In this document: piece by piece, positions 44,301 to 56,125 of the stretch
Position numbering within the stretch: position 1 is the stretch's first letter
How the letters are laid out: each line of letters begins with the position of its first letter
Origin: Symsagittifera roscoffensis
Lineage: Eukaryota; Xenacoelomorpha; Acoela; Convolutidae
NCBI RefSeq assembly: GCF_963678635.1
Contig: NW_026970868.1
Location: 1-64,000, forward strand
DNA: 64,000 nt
Reading direction: 5' to 3'
Notes under the pieces: generated by a model
What the model saw: the letters and a program-made list of their open reading frames with translations, nothing else
Databases searched by the model: none
What the model was told of the DNA's origin: nothing
Program-made: the position numbers and the translations under genes

Positions 44301-45380
44301 CTTATCTTCAGTTTTAGTTATAAGCTTTTCCAATTGCTTATTTCATATTGCTAAACCATTCAATCTGATTCAATCTCAAAGATAAAAACCTTAAGTCTGG
44401 TAAAGTTCTTCTTTTTTGAAATCTCCACTCTCATGGTTTTGATTTTCTTGTAGGTCGATAAAACAAAAAATTAACGCAGTTTTTATCAAAATTTCACTAC
44501 ACCACTTTACTAATCTTTTGAAGAAAATTTTGAAAATTTCCTGAATTTGCCCAATCATTTTTCAAACATAGCAACTCCTTTTCAACGATAACTTTCAAGG
44601 ATAGCAGATGTGCTCAACTGATCTGATTTTATTTAGCTTTAAGACAAAAAAAGTTTTGACAGACAGCTAACTTGTTTTTTGATTTTTTCATTAGATTGAC
44701 AATTTCCTAATTGCAAACTATCCTTGGTTTTTACGTGTTGAGAATCAAGTAAAATAAAAATTATAAAATGATTGAATTTATGTCAGGCAATTAACACCTT
44801 TTTTATCTTTTGCCTAAGCTTTTCAATTTTTTCCTTATTTCAGTTGAAAGTTTGAACTAAGATAAAATTTGATCTAGTTTGCGCGAATTGCTGATTCTTA
44901 TATAGTTTTAACTATCAAACGCAATGCTCAAATTAGCTTTAATTCACTCTTGCTAAACCGTAGCTGAAACCTCCAAATACTCTCAAAACTTTAAAAATAA
45001 CCGATCTTTTTAGATTGGACTAGAAGTCGATTCAAAATCTTCATTTTACACGTTTCATAAATTAAAGTAACAAAATTCGGTTCAAGTAAATGTATCATCA
45101 TTTATAGCAATTATTTTCGAAAAGTTTTGAAGAAGTTCTGGATTTATTTCCACATCAACGTTTTGTCGAATTTTTAACCAAATTTAAACAGAAAAAACAC
45201 AACTAATTTGCTCTGTTCAGTTCTAATTAATACGAATTTTAAAGTGTTATTCTAAATTGTCAAAAACTTGCGCTTTTTCTAATTTTTTATATAAAATTTT
45301 CAATTATCATTCCAGTTTTTTAAAAAAGACAAAGTTGATAACAATTAAAGAGCCATCTTTCGAAAACTCTAAATAAAAAT
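41384..45380 (+). repeat. internal tandem duplication within A'
   Basis: TATCAAATTACCAAACTAAC begins at 41384 and again at 43981. The second copy follows the first for about 720 bp, then jumps from the position equivalent to about 42113 to that of about 43300, and resumes to the shared end (AAAACTCTAAATAAAAATTA). Confidence 0.85.
42220..42815. other. segment present only in A'
   Basis: Inserted relative to block A between GTTTCAACTAACCATTTGAAAAA and CGGTTTATCCAAAATC. A short frame (42631-42837) begins at a non-ATG codon. No domain is seen. Either an insertion in A' or a deletion in A. Confidence 0.5.
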
Positions 45381-46979
45381 TAAATTAGGCCATTCAATTG
45401 TGGTAGAAGAACACCTTTTTTAAAATTTCGAATTTATTCTGATTGCTCATCTGTAATATTTATTGATGGATCTTGCAAAAAAAAAACTAAAATATCTAAG
45501 AAGTCATACAACTTATTTATACCAAACTTGAAAATATTAATGTCAAATGATGTTTTTACGGCTTAATTTACCAAAAAGGTGTAAACGTATTAGAATGTGG
45601 TTGAAAATTGAACAAGATCTCTTCATATTTGATCATTATCTATTTTGTTTCAACAAAATGCTTTATCATGAAATTTTCTTCACAGATTTTCTATGTCTTA
45701 AGTCTATCCTAATTTAGTAATTTTTCTATTTATTCGCAGTTGAAATCACTTTGTATAAAAATTCAGTCAGAACAAAAGGTTTTAGGGTAAACAGCATCAG
45801 CTAAGGAACAACTTGGAGGCAAAGATAAGATTAGTACTGCACATAATTGAGTATTTACTTTGTAATTTTCAAAATAGCTTCATGCAGGATACAATCTCCT
45901 ATTCAGTAGCTATTGTAAAAAAAAATTTCGGGACAAGTCCAATTTTTGTGACTATTAGCTATCAATGTTACTGAAAAACTATGTTGAGGCTTATTTTTAT
46001 CCGTGATTTGTTAAACATTCTCAAAAATGATTAGGCTAGACAGATAGATAGAACTAGTTATATCAATCAAAACTGAGTCCATGAGCGCATGCCACTGGTA
46101 AAATTGAGAGTTTGTGGGGGTGGAACACCTAAAACTCCTTTCTACAGCAGGACTCATTTACGCGTTTCTTGCGGAAAAAGTACGAAAACGTATTAAAACA
46201 CAGTTCTTAACAAGTACGTCAACTAAAATCTTCTAAAAGGACGTTTTTTGCATTAAATTGAACTCAGAAAGAAAGTTGGGGTCCAAATTTCTAATTAATT
46301 TTTTTTTTAATTTTTGCAAATTTAATTTGAAAAAATTTCAAAAATCCAACAGTTTTGCCTGATTTTCCAGAAGAAATAAAAAAAATGAACCTAACCAGGG
46401 CAACGATAAAAATTTTTTTATTTGTTATTTTGATTTTTGATTTGCTATTTTGTCAAAAATCTTTTCAATTTTTCATTTGATTCCGCTGAAGTGCTCGAAA
46501 ACCCATCCATTCAATCTTCAATTTTTAGTGGAAAACTTGTATGAAATAACCGATAAAAATTGAATTTAATGTACAGCTATCTCTTGAGGTTCTTGTGATT
46601 TTTGAACTCATATAAAAATTCTTGAGATTTTTTCTGTTTGACTTTATTTTAAACTATCGTTTGTAACCAAACTTGACCTGGCATTTTCAGATCGAATCAA
46701 TTATGAATTAAAATGTCTTCAAAAAACGAGTTTTGGACGAAGAGCACATTTTTGATTGATCATTTACTAGTACAAAGCAAATAAGCATCAAAACCGTTTC
46801 TAGCTAAGAAGAAACATATATCTGATGCAGTTTTTTGTTATCTCTCCTAAACTCTTTTTTCGAGTAATCTTTCAGACCAAAAAAATTTTATCTTGAAAGG
46901 TCGAAAAACTTCTTCGTTAAATTTCAAAATCGTTCGAAAACAACCCAAAAACTATGCAGCTTAAAAGTTGTACCTCGGA

Positions 46980-47536
46980 TTATCTCCTTAGAAAACGCGC
47001 TACTCCAAAATTTTACTCCAATTTTTTGAGACAGAAAAATCATAGAAATCATTCTGCAAAAAGTCAATGTTTGTTCAACATACAGTATTTTTTAACAAAC
47101 TACTGCTGTGCCATTCCGCTGGATTGACACAGCTGAACCCTCCGACGAGCAAGGAAAGGAACACTTGTGTTGTTAATCACGAACTAATCAAGAAAAGGAG
47201 GGTCGGAATATTCCTAGAAGTAATTTTTAAAAAAATCGAATTGCGGCGGAACATATCTGAGAAACACAGAAAGTGGCCATGTTTGGCAGAAAGCGGACCG
47301 AAAAACAGAACCACCGAATTAACAAGTGGAAAACGATCAAGAAAAAACGGACAAAAATACGAAGTCTTTTATCGTGACGATCAAGCACGATAAGACGTAT
47401 AGCGGAAGCTGATAAAAGGAAAGGAGGCTTCAGTGGGATAGCCGGAAGGATCAGTACCCTCCCGTGCCGCGAAGTTGGAGAAATAGCAACGTTTTTACTG
47501 GAAGAGCACGGAATCGGAGGCCCGGCGCCCAGAGAC
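46980..47536 (+). other. pre-LTR segment with decayed coding traces
   Basis: GC content rises. Frames such as KSFIVTIKHDKTYSG and, in another frame, GGFSGIAGRISTLPCREVGEIATFLLEEHG look like protein, but stops interrupt them in both duplicate units. It may be the decayed 3' end of a retroelement's internal region ahead of an LTR. Confidence 0.35.
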
Positions 47537-48528
47537 TGTTGTATGTTGAGAGACAGTAATAAACTGACTTTTTAGCTGCTTTATTGCCCTGAACGATTGA
47601 ATTAACCCCAATACTGTTTGTTATTTTAGAGGATGAGTAGCATAGATTTAGTATATAACTGTCACTAAAAACATAGTAAAATAGGGTATTCGAGCCGTGT
47701 TTTTATTGGTAGTCATCTAGTCTGGGGATCCGAGCCCCAGCTATGTGATTATCTTCGCATGCAAACGGAAGCTGATCAAAACTCGTTTGACTGATGGCCT
47801 AAAATGAAATTTAGGTAACTGAAGCCGGCCAGTCGTCAATCGGTACTTTTTCAACGCTACGTCACTATGTATTATTTGGGCGAAAGTTACAAAGACTTTT
47901 TTACGGCGCTCTTGAGTGGGTCTGTTAAAGGCACAAGACCATCATGATCAGCAAACGTTTCAACGACGAACCCTCCGCTCCGGGCGTATGCCCGAGTTAG
48001 AGGCCTTAATGTTCCGTATTGTATTAGGCGGAAGGTACCGACCCTCCTCCTGGTACTATTTAGCTTTTAAACCTAGTTAGGACCAAAAATTCCGAGGACC
48101 AAAAGTCATGAGCCAGCTTATCTCAAGGCCCTGGGACCAAAAACAGTTAACGAGAAAACATAAAATCGAGCAAAAATAGTGTATAACCAAGAAAAAACCA
48201 AAAACAAATTCACTTGAAAACACGGACGAATTGCGATCTGACCCTCCTATTTATTGTTGTTTCAGATTGATTTATAACGTTTCTGAACGAAAGATCGAGT
48301 GTTTTGGTGGCGGGTAAGGTAACCTCCCTTGAGTGTTGTTTGAGTATTTTAGCACGTTAATGATAACTTTGCCGGTGACCGGAGGGTAGAGTGAGAAGCT
48401 GAGAGACGTGTTCCCGACTCAACAAGAGGCAACAGAGGCAGCATCCACAACAACAGTTGGCTATCGTTGATACAATTTTAGTATCGTTCGGGTACTATTT
48501 CATTAAAACTTAAGTGGTGGGGAGCACA
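47537..48528 (+). mobile_element. LTR-like block, unit 1
   Basis: Begins TGTTGTATGTTGAG and ends GGAGCACA, followed after AT by a primer-binding-site-like TGGCGCGGTCCG. It contains AATAAA at 47557 and a stable hairpin CTGGGG...CCCCAG (about 47723). The 5' border is my inference from the TG and from the drop in coding signal. The 3' border is better supported by the primer-binding site. Repeated at 53660-54756. Confidence 0.5.
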
Positions 48529-48530
48529 AT

Positions 48531-48548
48531 TGGCGCGGTCCGATTGCA
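48531..48548 (+). promoter_or_regulatory. primer-binding site, unit 1
   Basis: TGGCGCGGTCCGATTGCA starts with TGG, the complement of a tRNA CCA end. The implied tRNA end is ...GGACCGCG-CCA, whose discriminator G is typical of tRNA-Ser. It lies 2 bases after the terminal CA of the LTR-like block and is conserved in unit 2. Confidence 0.55.
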
Positions 48549-49309
48549 CCCTCAATCGATTGCGAACTTCCGAGTTACAGGTCTTAGCTCGGATATTTTG
48601 GTTGAAAGGAGGGCATAGTATTATTGATTAACGACTACTGATAGGTGATTATCCTTATTATATATTACTTATCTCCCATTTATACCCGAGAAACACCCCA
48701 ATTTTGTCGAATTAAACTGATTTTCGACCAAACTGTTAACCCCAGAAAATTTGGATATCGGAGCTTTTGGGCAACAAAAAAGCTTCTGCGCAGTGGGCTA
48801 CTATGTAGTTCGAGCCCCCTAACTGAAGAAACGGTGCGGAATAAGACTCAGTAGAAGTTGGCGAAAATAAAACATTGTCAATTGCTAGATTGATTTTTAA
48901 GTAACCCTCCGAGTAGCTCCGTGGATAGAGCTGAAGTCTTAATAATCGGAAAAGGAAGGAATCGGAGGGTCCAAATTTGATAGTTTTTGGCCAAATATCT
49001 GTTTGCAAACCAATTATGGTCCAAATTTTTGCATTGTTCCAGTGCTTTATAGAGCTACTCGTTTCACGTTTTTCTAGGCATTTTCATCGAGAATTGCGGA
49101 AAAAGTGTCAGAGAACCTATATAGGTAGTGAAAAAAAGACAATTGGCAAACGCGTTTTTGCTGATTTCTCAAAAACTAACAAACCGATCGGGATAAATTT
49201 GGTAACACAAGTCGACATTCTTGACTAATTTTGTGAATCGCAACCAATTTCAGCTTGATAAATTCAGGAGATAAAAATTTTCTAGAATTTGTCAGTTCGG
49301 AGGGTCCAA

Positions 49310-49850
49310 ATTAAGGGAACCCTCCGAGCAGCTAAAATTTTTATAAAATCACGTTTTTACCCTACTGGGAAGGTTGACCGAGTCAGCCAACCTAGTTTTA
49401 GGTATGTTAGACTGAAATCGGAGGCTTTAGAGCGGTAAAAATATCTGTTTTTGTTATTTTTGGGGAACCCTCCGAAGCCACCCTCCGGAGTCATCTAAGC
49501 CCTTTGGCAACCGTCCATAGCAGAAGTTTTTCACGCAATCCACTGAGACAATTAAAATAACCCTACACAGTGAATTTAACTTATTTTTACTCTTTTTGAG
49601 ACTATTAGGAGACTTCTTTATGCGAAACTTGAAAAACTTAGAGTTCTGAGGGAACCCTCCGAAGCAACCCTCCGGAGCGTAATAAGCCTCTTTTTGACCC
49701 TCCTTTGTGAATTTGAGGGAACTATCCGAAGTTACTTATGTGTTTAAGGTGCCCTCTAAAACAACCCTCTGGAGTAAGCTAAGTGCTCTAACAACCCTCC
49801 GAAGTAACCCTCCGAGGTGAAAATTTGGAGTACCCTCCGGGACAATTTAA
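49310..49850 (+). repeat. ACCCTCCG(A/G) motif field, unit 1
   Basis: At least ten copies of ACCCTCCG or near matches, several as tight pairs (AACCCTCCGAAGCAACCCTCCGGAG). Scattered copies also occur earlier at about 47147 and 47943, and near 48900. The spacing is irregular, so it is not a simple tandem satellite. Conserved in unit 2 at 55620-56125. Confidence 0.8.
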
Positions 49851-50024
49851 ACATTCTTGGATATCCTTTTAAGGTCTAAATAGAAGGTCGACTAGTCACG
49901 AGACGTGTATATTAGGAGTATAGTGGCCCAGTTGACTCAGAGATTCGTGATTAACTTTGGATTCTAAAACGGGTTCATTAAAACTAACCGAACAAACTTT
50001 TTATTTGATTGTGATTTTGGTTGT

Positions 50025-50310
50025 ATGGTTGCCTTGAGCTACTTAATACGAAGGCTCGGGCAATCCGGGAGCACATAAAAAAGACCTCGGTGAGTGTATT
50101 AGACAAGACCCATTCACTTGAGAAGACAAAGTTGTTCCCTAATCTCATGCACTTGGAGCTGTCCGGGTGTGGGAGAGCTCTTGCTTATACTCTATATGTT
50201 TTCGATCAAGAGGTTGCCTTGAGCTACGGAGTAGGACAGCTCGGACAATCACAGGACATATAAAAGAAGACCTCGATGAGTCTGTTAGACAAGACACACC
50301 CACTTGAGAA
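50025..50310 (+). repeat. direct repeat, ~186-bp offset, in the leader
   Basis: GGTTGCCTTGAGCTACTTAA...CTCGGGCAATCC...AAAAGACCTCGGTGAGTGT...ATTCACTTGAGAAGACA at 50025-50130 recurs with changes at 50211-50312. It is present in unit 2 as well (56307-56600). Confidence 0.8.
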
Positions 50311-50801
50311 GACAGTGTCCTGAGCTTCGTTCTTTTTTGGAGTGTTCGAATCTAGGGAAGTCTTTTTCTTCAAGGCTAAGTTTTATTTATCGGTTACTGA
50401 AACCATCACTGCTCTTCTATAAAAAAAAAGTTGGCTTTTAGACGAAGCAGTGTTTTGATACGTCTGTGGCGGTAAAGTGATACTGAACGAAAAATCGCTG
50501 TCACCTATGAAGTATTCTTATCTGATTATCAATTGTGTTTTGTGTGTTCGTTACAATATCCTGTGAAATTTTGTGATACTGTTATGCTAGATAACTGAGC
50601 GGAACTAGTAAAAACTCAACACTGAGCAGGCCTTGTGTTTAACTTAAGCTGAGTCACTGATAGCATCTCTGAGAGATTGAAAGGATATTTTTGACATCGA
50701 AGGGGTTGGGTAGGCAGGCTTGAGCAAACTTTCTCGAGTTTAAAATTTTTTTCATATACTCTTGTGCATTGTCACCAAAAGATATTTTTTTATCACAAAA
50801 C

Positions 50802-52606
50802 ATGCAGCGTAGAGACTCGCTAGGAGTAACAACTAAGATTCCCTGCCTGAGCACAAGAAGCACGCGGAGATTTAAATCACGGCGTAGTCAATCCTCGATT
50901 AGTAGCACCACGAATGTTTTTGCTTGTGAAGCAGCAAGTGAAGGTCATAGTGATCTTTCAGTGAGCGGATTGTACCTAAGAAAGGATAAGAATCGAGATG
51001 GTGACGAAGAGCGGGACATCGAGGCCGGCGCGGCTAACGTGATGCCAACGGATCCCTTCGAGGAAGAGGAGCAAACGCTAATCCGACCCGACCACCACCA
51101 TCGCGAGGAGCCTGGCGAAGAATTTGAGCGAGAAGAAACCGAGGAAACTCAAGAGACCTCGGAGTGTTCCGAGGTCGGAGTAAGAGAGGAACTGTTGTTT
51201 AAGGGGACGTCCAAATCAGAGATCAAAAGCAATAGCCGGAGAAAGGAACAATCGTCTCTAGTCAAGCAGGGCAAGAATGCGATGATGTCGAGAATAAGTT
51301 CAAGAGAAGAGCAACCAAGTTCAAAAACGAAAAGAAGCTTCAGGACGATGTACGATGAGCGCATGACTCATGGATTGTCCTCTGGATATAACGGTCCGGG
51401 GCTGATGCAATCGAACATGGACTTCACACCTAGCCCGAGACAGGAGAAGATCAAGAAAGAGTTGTCTGACTCGCCAACTAGACCAATGTCAGATGGGATA
51501 TTGATGGGAGCATCGTCGACATACGACAGACTGATGATGTCGATGGGCACTCAGAAGAATGGTGCATCGTCGAGTACCAGGCTGCAACCTCAATTGACGT
51601 CACCGTCCCTGGTCTTACCCCAGTGCTGGGAACGGCTAGCGACTTGAGTGACATGTTTGCCGCCAAAATGACAAGCCTTGAAGAACTGCGACACGATATG
51701 ACCAAGAGGATGGATTGAGTCGGCGAAAGGGCTCAAAAAGACCATGAAAGATTAAGAGATGAGCTGACCGACGTGAAGTCACAAGCGAGAAGTGATCAAG
51801 CCCAGCTGATTCGGGACCCAGACGAAAAGCTTGGCGCTGGCAACCAAGGAGTGACAAGAAAGAAACGTTAAGATGACGAGAGAGATCGAGTGATTATTGA
51901 ACGATCACAAGAACACCTCTGCTCATACTATGACTAGCCTGGATAAAAGGTTAGATGCAAAGCTGACCATATGATGTGGAAGCTTGATGAGCTCTTGAGC
52001 AGTAGCAACCGGGAGAATCGTCACGCTCCAACGGAGAACTCACAGCAGGCGACTGACAAGGACGGAACCCGCATTTATGCAGGGGCCCAGTTGAGATCAA
52101 GAACCAGCTTTGAGTCTAACCATAGGGAGAGACCAAGAGCAGCCCCGTCGGAAACTACCGTCTCGCAGGACACAACGATGTACGCTCCAAGGTTTGAGCC
52201 CTTGAATATATCTCTTGAAACATTCATCACCAAGCTCTCGAAGTCAACCGAGAGAGGACAGAGGTCAAGAGGGACACTCAAAAAGCCGAAGTCTTACAAG
52301 GATGAATCAGATGGCTGCATCGATTTCTGGATAGAGGTGAACAAGTTACATTTTGAAGAGGAGAATCTCTCCAAGAAACAGGAATGCAGCGCACTGACAA
52401 GCAACATAGAGGGCACAGCCCTAAGTTGTGTAATGGTGAAAAGGTTTAATGATCGAGCCAGCGCTCGCAAAATATTCGACATCTTGCTGAATCGTTTCGG
52501 CTCGGGTGTACAGGGGCATCAAGCTATGGTGAGTTTTGAAAAGAGGCGTCAAAGAGATGACGAATCCATAGACAAGTTTTTGGATGAAATAACCGATAAA
52601 ATTTGA
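50802..52606 (+). pseudogene. retrotransposon Gag, frameshifted and truncated, unit 1
   Basis: From ATG 50802: a basic Ser/Arg-rich N-terminus, an acidic stretch (EEFEREETEETQETSE), then a Met/Ser-rich linker up to a frame break near 51600. The next frame continues with a coiled-coil-like segment interrupted by stops around 51718 and 51870. A third stretch (51971-52606) has the typical Gag capsid-like signature: FWIEVNKLHFEEENLSKKQE, NIEGTALS, ARKIFDILLNRFG, and ends mid-domain at DKFLDE, where the duplication junction cuts it. No zinc knuckle or pol follows. Ty3/gypsy-type Gag is likely from this motif layout. Confidence 0.75.
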
Positions 52607-53659
52607 ACCTATTGTACAGTTATCTCTTGAGGTTCTTGTGATTTTTGAACTCATATAAAAAATTTCGAGAATTTTCCTGTTTGACATTATTTTAAACTAC
52701 CGTTTTTAACCAAACTTGACCTGCCATTTTCAGATCGAATCAATTATGAGTTAAAATAACCTCAGAAAATTTTCCAAAAAAAACAAGTTTTTGGACATAG
52801 AGCATATCTTCGATTGATCATTTACTAGTACAAAACAAAAAAAAGCATCAAAATCCTTTCCAGCTAAGAACAAACAAATTTATACAGAAAAAAATCTGAA
52901 CCAGCTAAGTGTAGTTTTCTGTTATCTCTTCTAAACTGTCTTTTTCAAGTAATCTTTCAGACCAAAATTTTTTTATCTTGAAAGGTCAAAACACTTCTTC
53001 GTTAAATTTCAAAATTGTTCGAAAACAATCCAAAACTATGAAGCTCAAAAGTTGTGCCTCGGTTTATCTGCTTAGAAAACGCGCTACTCCAATTTATTGA
53101 GATGGAAAAGTCATAAAAATCATTCTGCAAAACGGTTCAATTAGTTAATGTTTGTTCAACATGCAGCACTTTTTAGCAAACTACTGCTGTGCCATTCCGC
53201 CGGATTGACAGAGCCGAACCCTCCGACGAGCAAAGAAAGGAACACTTGTGTTGTGTTGTTAATCACGAACTAATCACGAAAAGGAGGGCCGGATTATTCT
53301 AGAAGTAAATTTTTAAAAATCGAATTGCGGCGGAACATTTCTGAGGCGAAATTGCGGCGGAATTGCGGCGGAACAAAAACAAAAAGTTGCCATATTTGGC
53401 AGGAAGCCGACCGAGAAACAGAAGCACCGAATTCACAAGTGGAAAACAATCAAGAAAAAACGGAAGAAAATACGAAGTCTTTTATCGTGACGATCACGCA
53501 CGATAAGACGTATAGCGGAAGCCGATTAGAAGAAAGGAGGCTTCAGTGTGATAGCCGGAAGGATGAGTACCCTCTCGTGCCGCGAAGTTAGAGAAACAGC
53601 AAAGTTATTACTCGTTATTACTGGAAGAGCAAGGAATCGGAGGCCCGGCGCCCAGAGAC

Positions 53660-54756
53660 TGTTGTATGTTGAGAGACAGTAATAAACTGACTTTTTAGCT
53701 GCTTTATTGCCCTGAACGATTGAATTAACCCCAATACTGTTTGTTATTTTAGAGGATGAGTAGCATAGAAGAGGAAAGGATCAATCCATCTCCAATAGAT
53801 TTAGTATATAACTGTCACTAAAAACATAGTAAAATAGGGTATTCGAGCCGTGTTTTTATTGGTAGTCATCTAGTCTGGGGATCCGAGCCCCAGCTATGTG
53901 ATTATCTTCGCATGCAAACGGAAGCTGATCAAAATTCGTTTGACTGATGGCCTAAAATGAAATTTAGGTAATTGAAGCCGGCCAGTCGTCAATCGGTACT
54001 TTTTCAACGCTACGTCACTATGTATTATTTGGGCGAAAGTTACAAAGACTTTTTTACGGCGCTCTTGAGTGGGTCTGTTAAAGGCACAAGACCATCATGA
54101 TCAGCAAACGTTTCAGCGACGAACCCTCCGCTCCGGGCGTATGCCCGAGTTAGAGGCCTTAATGTTCCGTATTGTATTAGGCGGAAGGTACCGACCCTCC
54201 TCCTGGTACTATTTAGCTTTTAAACCTAGTTAGGACCAAAAATTCCGAGGACCAAAAGTCATGAGCCAGCTTATCTCAAGGCCCTGGGACCAAAAACAGT
54301 TAAAGAGAAAACATAAAATCGAGCAAAAATAGTGTATAACCAAGAAAAAACCAAAAACAATTTACTTGAAAACAAAGAAGTACAAAAAACAGTAAAAAAC
54401 CCAAAAAAATCAAAAACAGTAAAAAACATAAAATGACAATTTAAATACAATTTCCGGTCGGATTGCGATCTGACCTTCCTATTTTTTTGTTGTTTCAGAT
54501 TGATTTTTATCCTTTCTGATCGAAAGATCGAGTGTTTTGATGGTGGGTAAGGTACCCTCCCTTGAGTGTTGTTTGAGTATTTAAGCACCTTATAACTTTG
54601 CCAGTGATCGGAGGGCAGAATGGCAAGCTGACAGACGTGTTCCCGACTCAACAAGGGGCAACAGGGGCAGCATCCACAACGACAGTTTGCTATCGTTGAT
54701 ACAATTTTAGTATCGTTCGGGTACTATTTCATTAAACCTTAAGTGGTGGGGTCACA
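53660..54756 (+). mobile_element. LTR-like block, unit 2
   Basis: Same TGTTGTATGTTGAG start, and ends GGGGTCACA before AT and the primer-binding site. It is about 100 bp longer than the unit 1 block, with an extra AGAGGAAAGGATCAATCCATC near 53769 and a Lys/Asn-coding A-rich insert near 54370-54450. Confidence 0.5.
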
Positions 54757-54758
54757 AT

Positions 54759-54776
54759 TGGCGCGGTCCGATTGCA
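54759..54776 (+). promoter_or_regulatory. primer-binding site, unit 2
   Basis: TGGCGCGGTCCGATTGCA, identical to 48531-48548 while the flanks have changed. Confidence 0.55.
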
Positions 54777-55599
54777 CCCTTCATCGATTGCAAGTTTCCG
54801 AGTTAAAGGTCTTAGCTCGCATTTCTTGGTTTAAAGGAGGGAATAGTAAAATTGATTAAAGACTACTGATAGGTGATTATCCTTATTATATTTTACTTAT
54901 CTCCCATTTAGACCCGAGAAACACCCCAATTTTGTCGAATTAAACTGATTTTCGACCAAACTGTTTACCCCAGAAATTTTGGGTATCGGAGTTTTTCGGG
55001 TAACAAAAAAGCTTCTGCGCAGTGAGCTACTACGTAGTTCGAGCCCCCTAACTGAATTTTTTTGATCAAAACTTTTGTAATTTTCCGAATTTCGTCAATA
55101 TGTTTTGAGAATTGAGTTTTTAAGTTCTTAGAGTTAGAGTGATAAAAAATTTTCACATTAGGAGCCTGCTAGAAAAACGTGGTCAATTGCTAGATCGATT
55201 TTTAAGTAACAATCCGAGTAGCTCCGTTAGAGTCAAAGACTTGAAGATCGGAAAAAGAAGGAATCAGAGGGTCCAAATTGATAGTTTTTGGCCAAATTTA
55301 TGTTTGCAAACCAATTTTGTTCCGGTTTTTGCGTTGTTCCACTGTTTTATAGGGCTAATACGCTCGTTTCAAGTATTTTTAGGCCTTTTTAGCGAGAATT
55401 GCGAAAAAAGTCTCAGAGAACCTATATAGGTAGTGAAAAAAAGCCAAATTGGCAAACGCGTTTTTGCTGATTTCTCAAAAACTAACAAACCGATCGGGAT
55501 AATTTTGGTACCATAAGTCATCGTTCTAGACTAAATTTTGGAGTGGCATCCATTTTCAGGTTGATAACTTCAGGAGAGATTTTTTTTAAAATTTTGTCA

Positions 55600-56125
55600 G
55601 TTCGGAGGGTCCAAATTTTAGGGAACCCTCCGAGCAGCAGATATTTTCATAAAACCACGTTTTATCTTACTGGTAAGTTGACCGAGTCAGTCAACCTAGT
55701 TTTAAGTAATTTAGACTGAAATCGGAAGACTGAAAAAACTGTTTTTGTGATTTTTGGGTAACCCTCCGAAGTTTTTCACGCAATCCACTGAGACAATTAA
55801 AATAACACCCCCAGAGTGCATTTAGCTTGTTTTGACTCTTTTTGAGATTCTCAGGAGACCCCTTTAAGCGAAAATTGAAAAACTTAGAGTTGAGAGGGAA
55901 CCCTCCGAAGCAACCCTCCGGGGCGTATTAAACCTCTTTTTGACCCTACTTTGTGAAGTTGAGGGGACTCTCCGAAGTTACTTATGTGTTTAAGGTACCC
56001 TCTAAAACAACCCTCTGGAGTAAGCTAAGTGCTCTAATAACCCTCCAAAGTAACCCTCCGAGGTGACTCAAGCCCCTTAACAACCCTCCTTGGTGAAAAT
56101 TTGGAGGTACCCTCCGGGACAACTT
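55600..56125 (+). repeat. ACCCTCCG(A/G) motif field, unit 2
   Basis: The same field as 49310-49850, with some motifs deleted (near 55755) and one added copy (about 56065-56090). Confidence 0.8.

Larger units (their letters stand above)
38340..46979. repeat. duplicated block A', copy 2
   Basis: Homologous to 7697-13669 in direct orientation. Differences: an extra ~600 bp at 42220-42815, a 2.6-kb internal tandem duplication (41384-43980 / 43981-45380, the second copy internally deleted), and about 140 bp of unique DNA at 45380-45520. Contains the equivalents of all block A features. Confidence 0.88.
48549..50801 (+). other. retroelement leader between primer-binding site and Gag
   Basis: 2.2 kb without a conserved frame. 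It contains the ACCCTCCG repeat field (49310-49850) and a partial internal repeat (50025-50310). Short frames here are not conserved between the two units. Confidence 0.6.
46540..52585 (+). repeat. ~6-kb retroelement-containing tandem duplication, unit 1
   Basis: Unit 2 (52585 to the gap at 57505) repeats this stretch in the same order: A' tail, pre-LTR segment, LTR-like block, leader, Gag. The join at 52570-52600 fuses gag coding sequence to A' tail sequence at TGAAATAACCGATAAAA, which both ends share. Confidence 0.88.

Noticed and set aside
47720-47745. CTGGGG...CCCCAG stem-loop as a tRNA arm or terminator
   Set aside because: No other tRNA arms fold around it and it lies inside the LTR-like block. 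At most it is a local RNA hairpin.
48645-49228. Three short frames of 69-90 codons in the retroelement leader
   Set aside because: None is conserved in the duplicate unit at the corresponding position, where stops and indels interrupt them.
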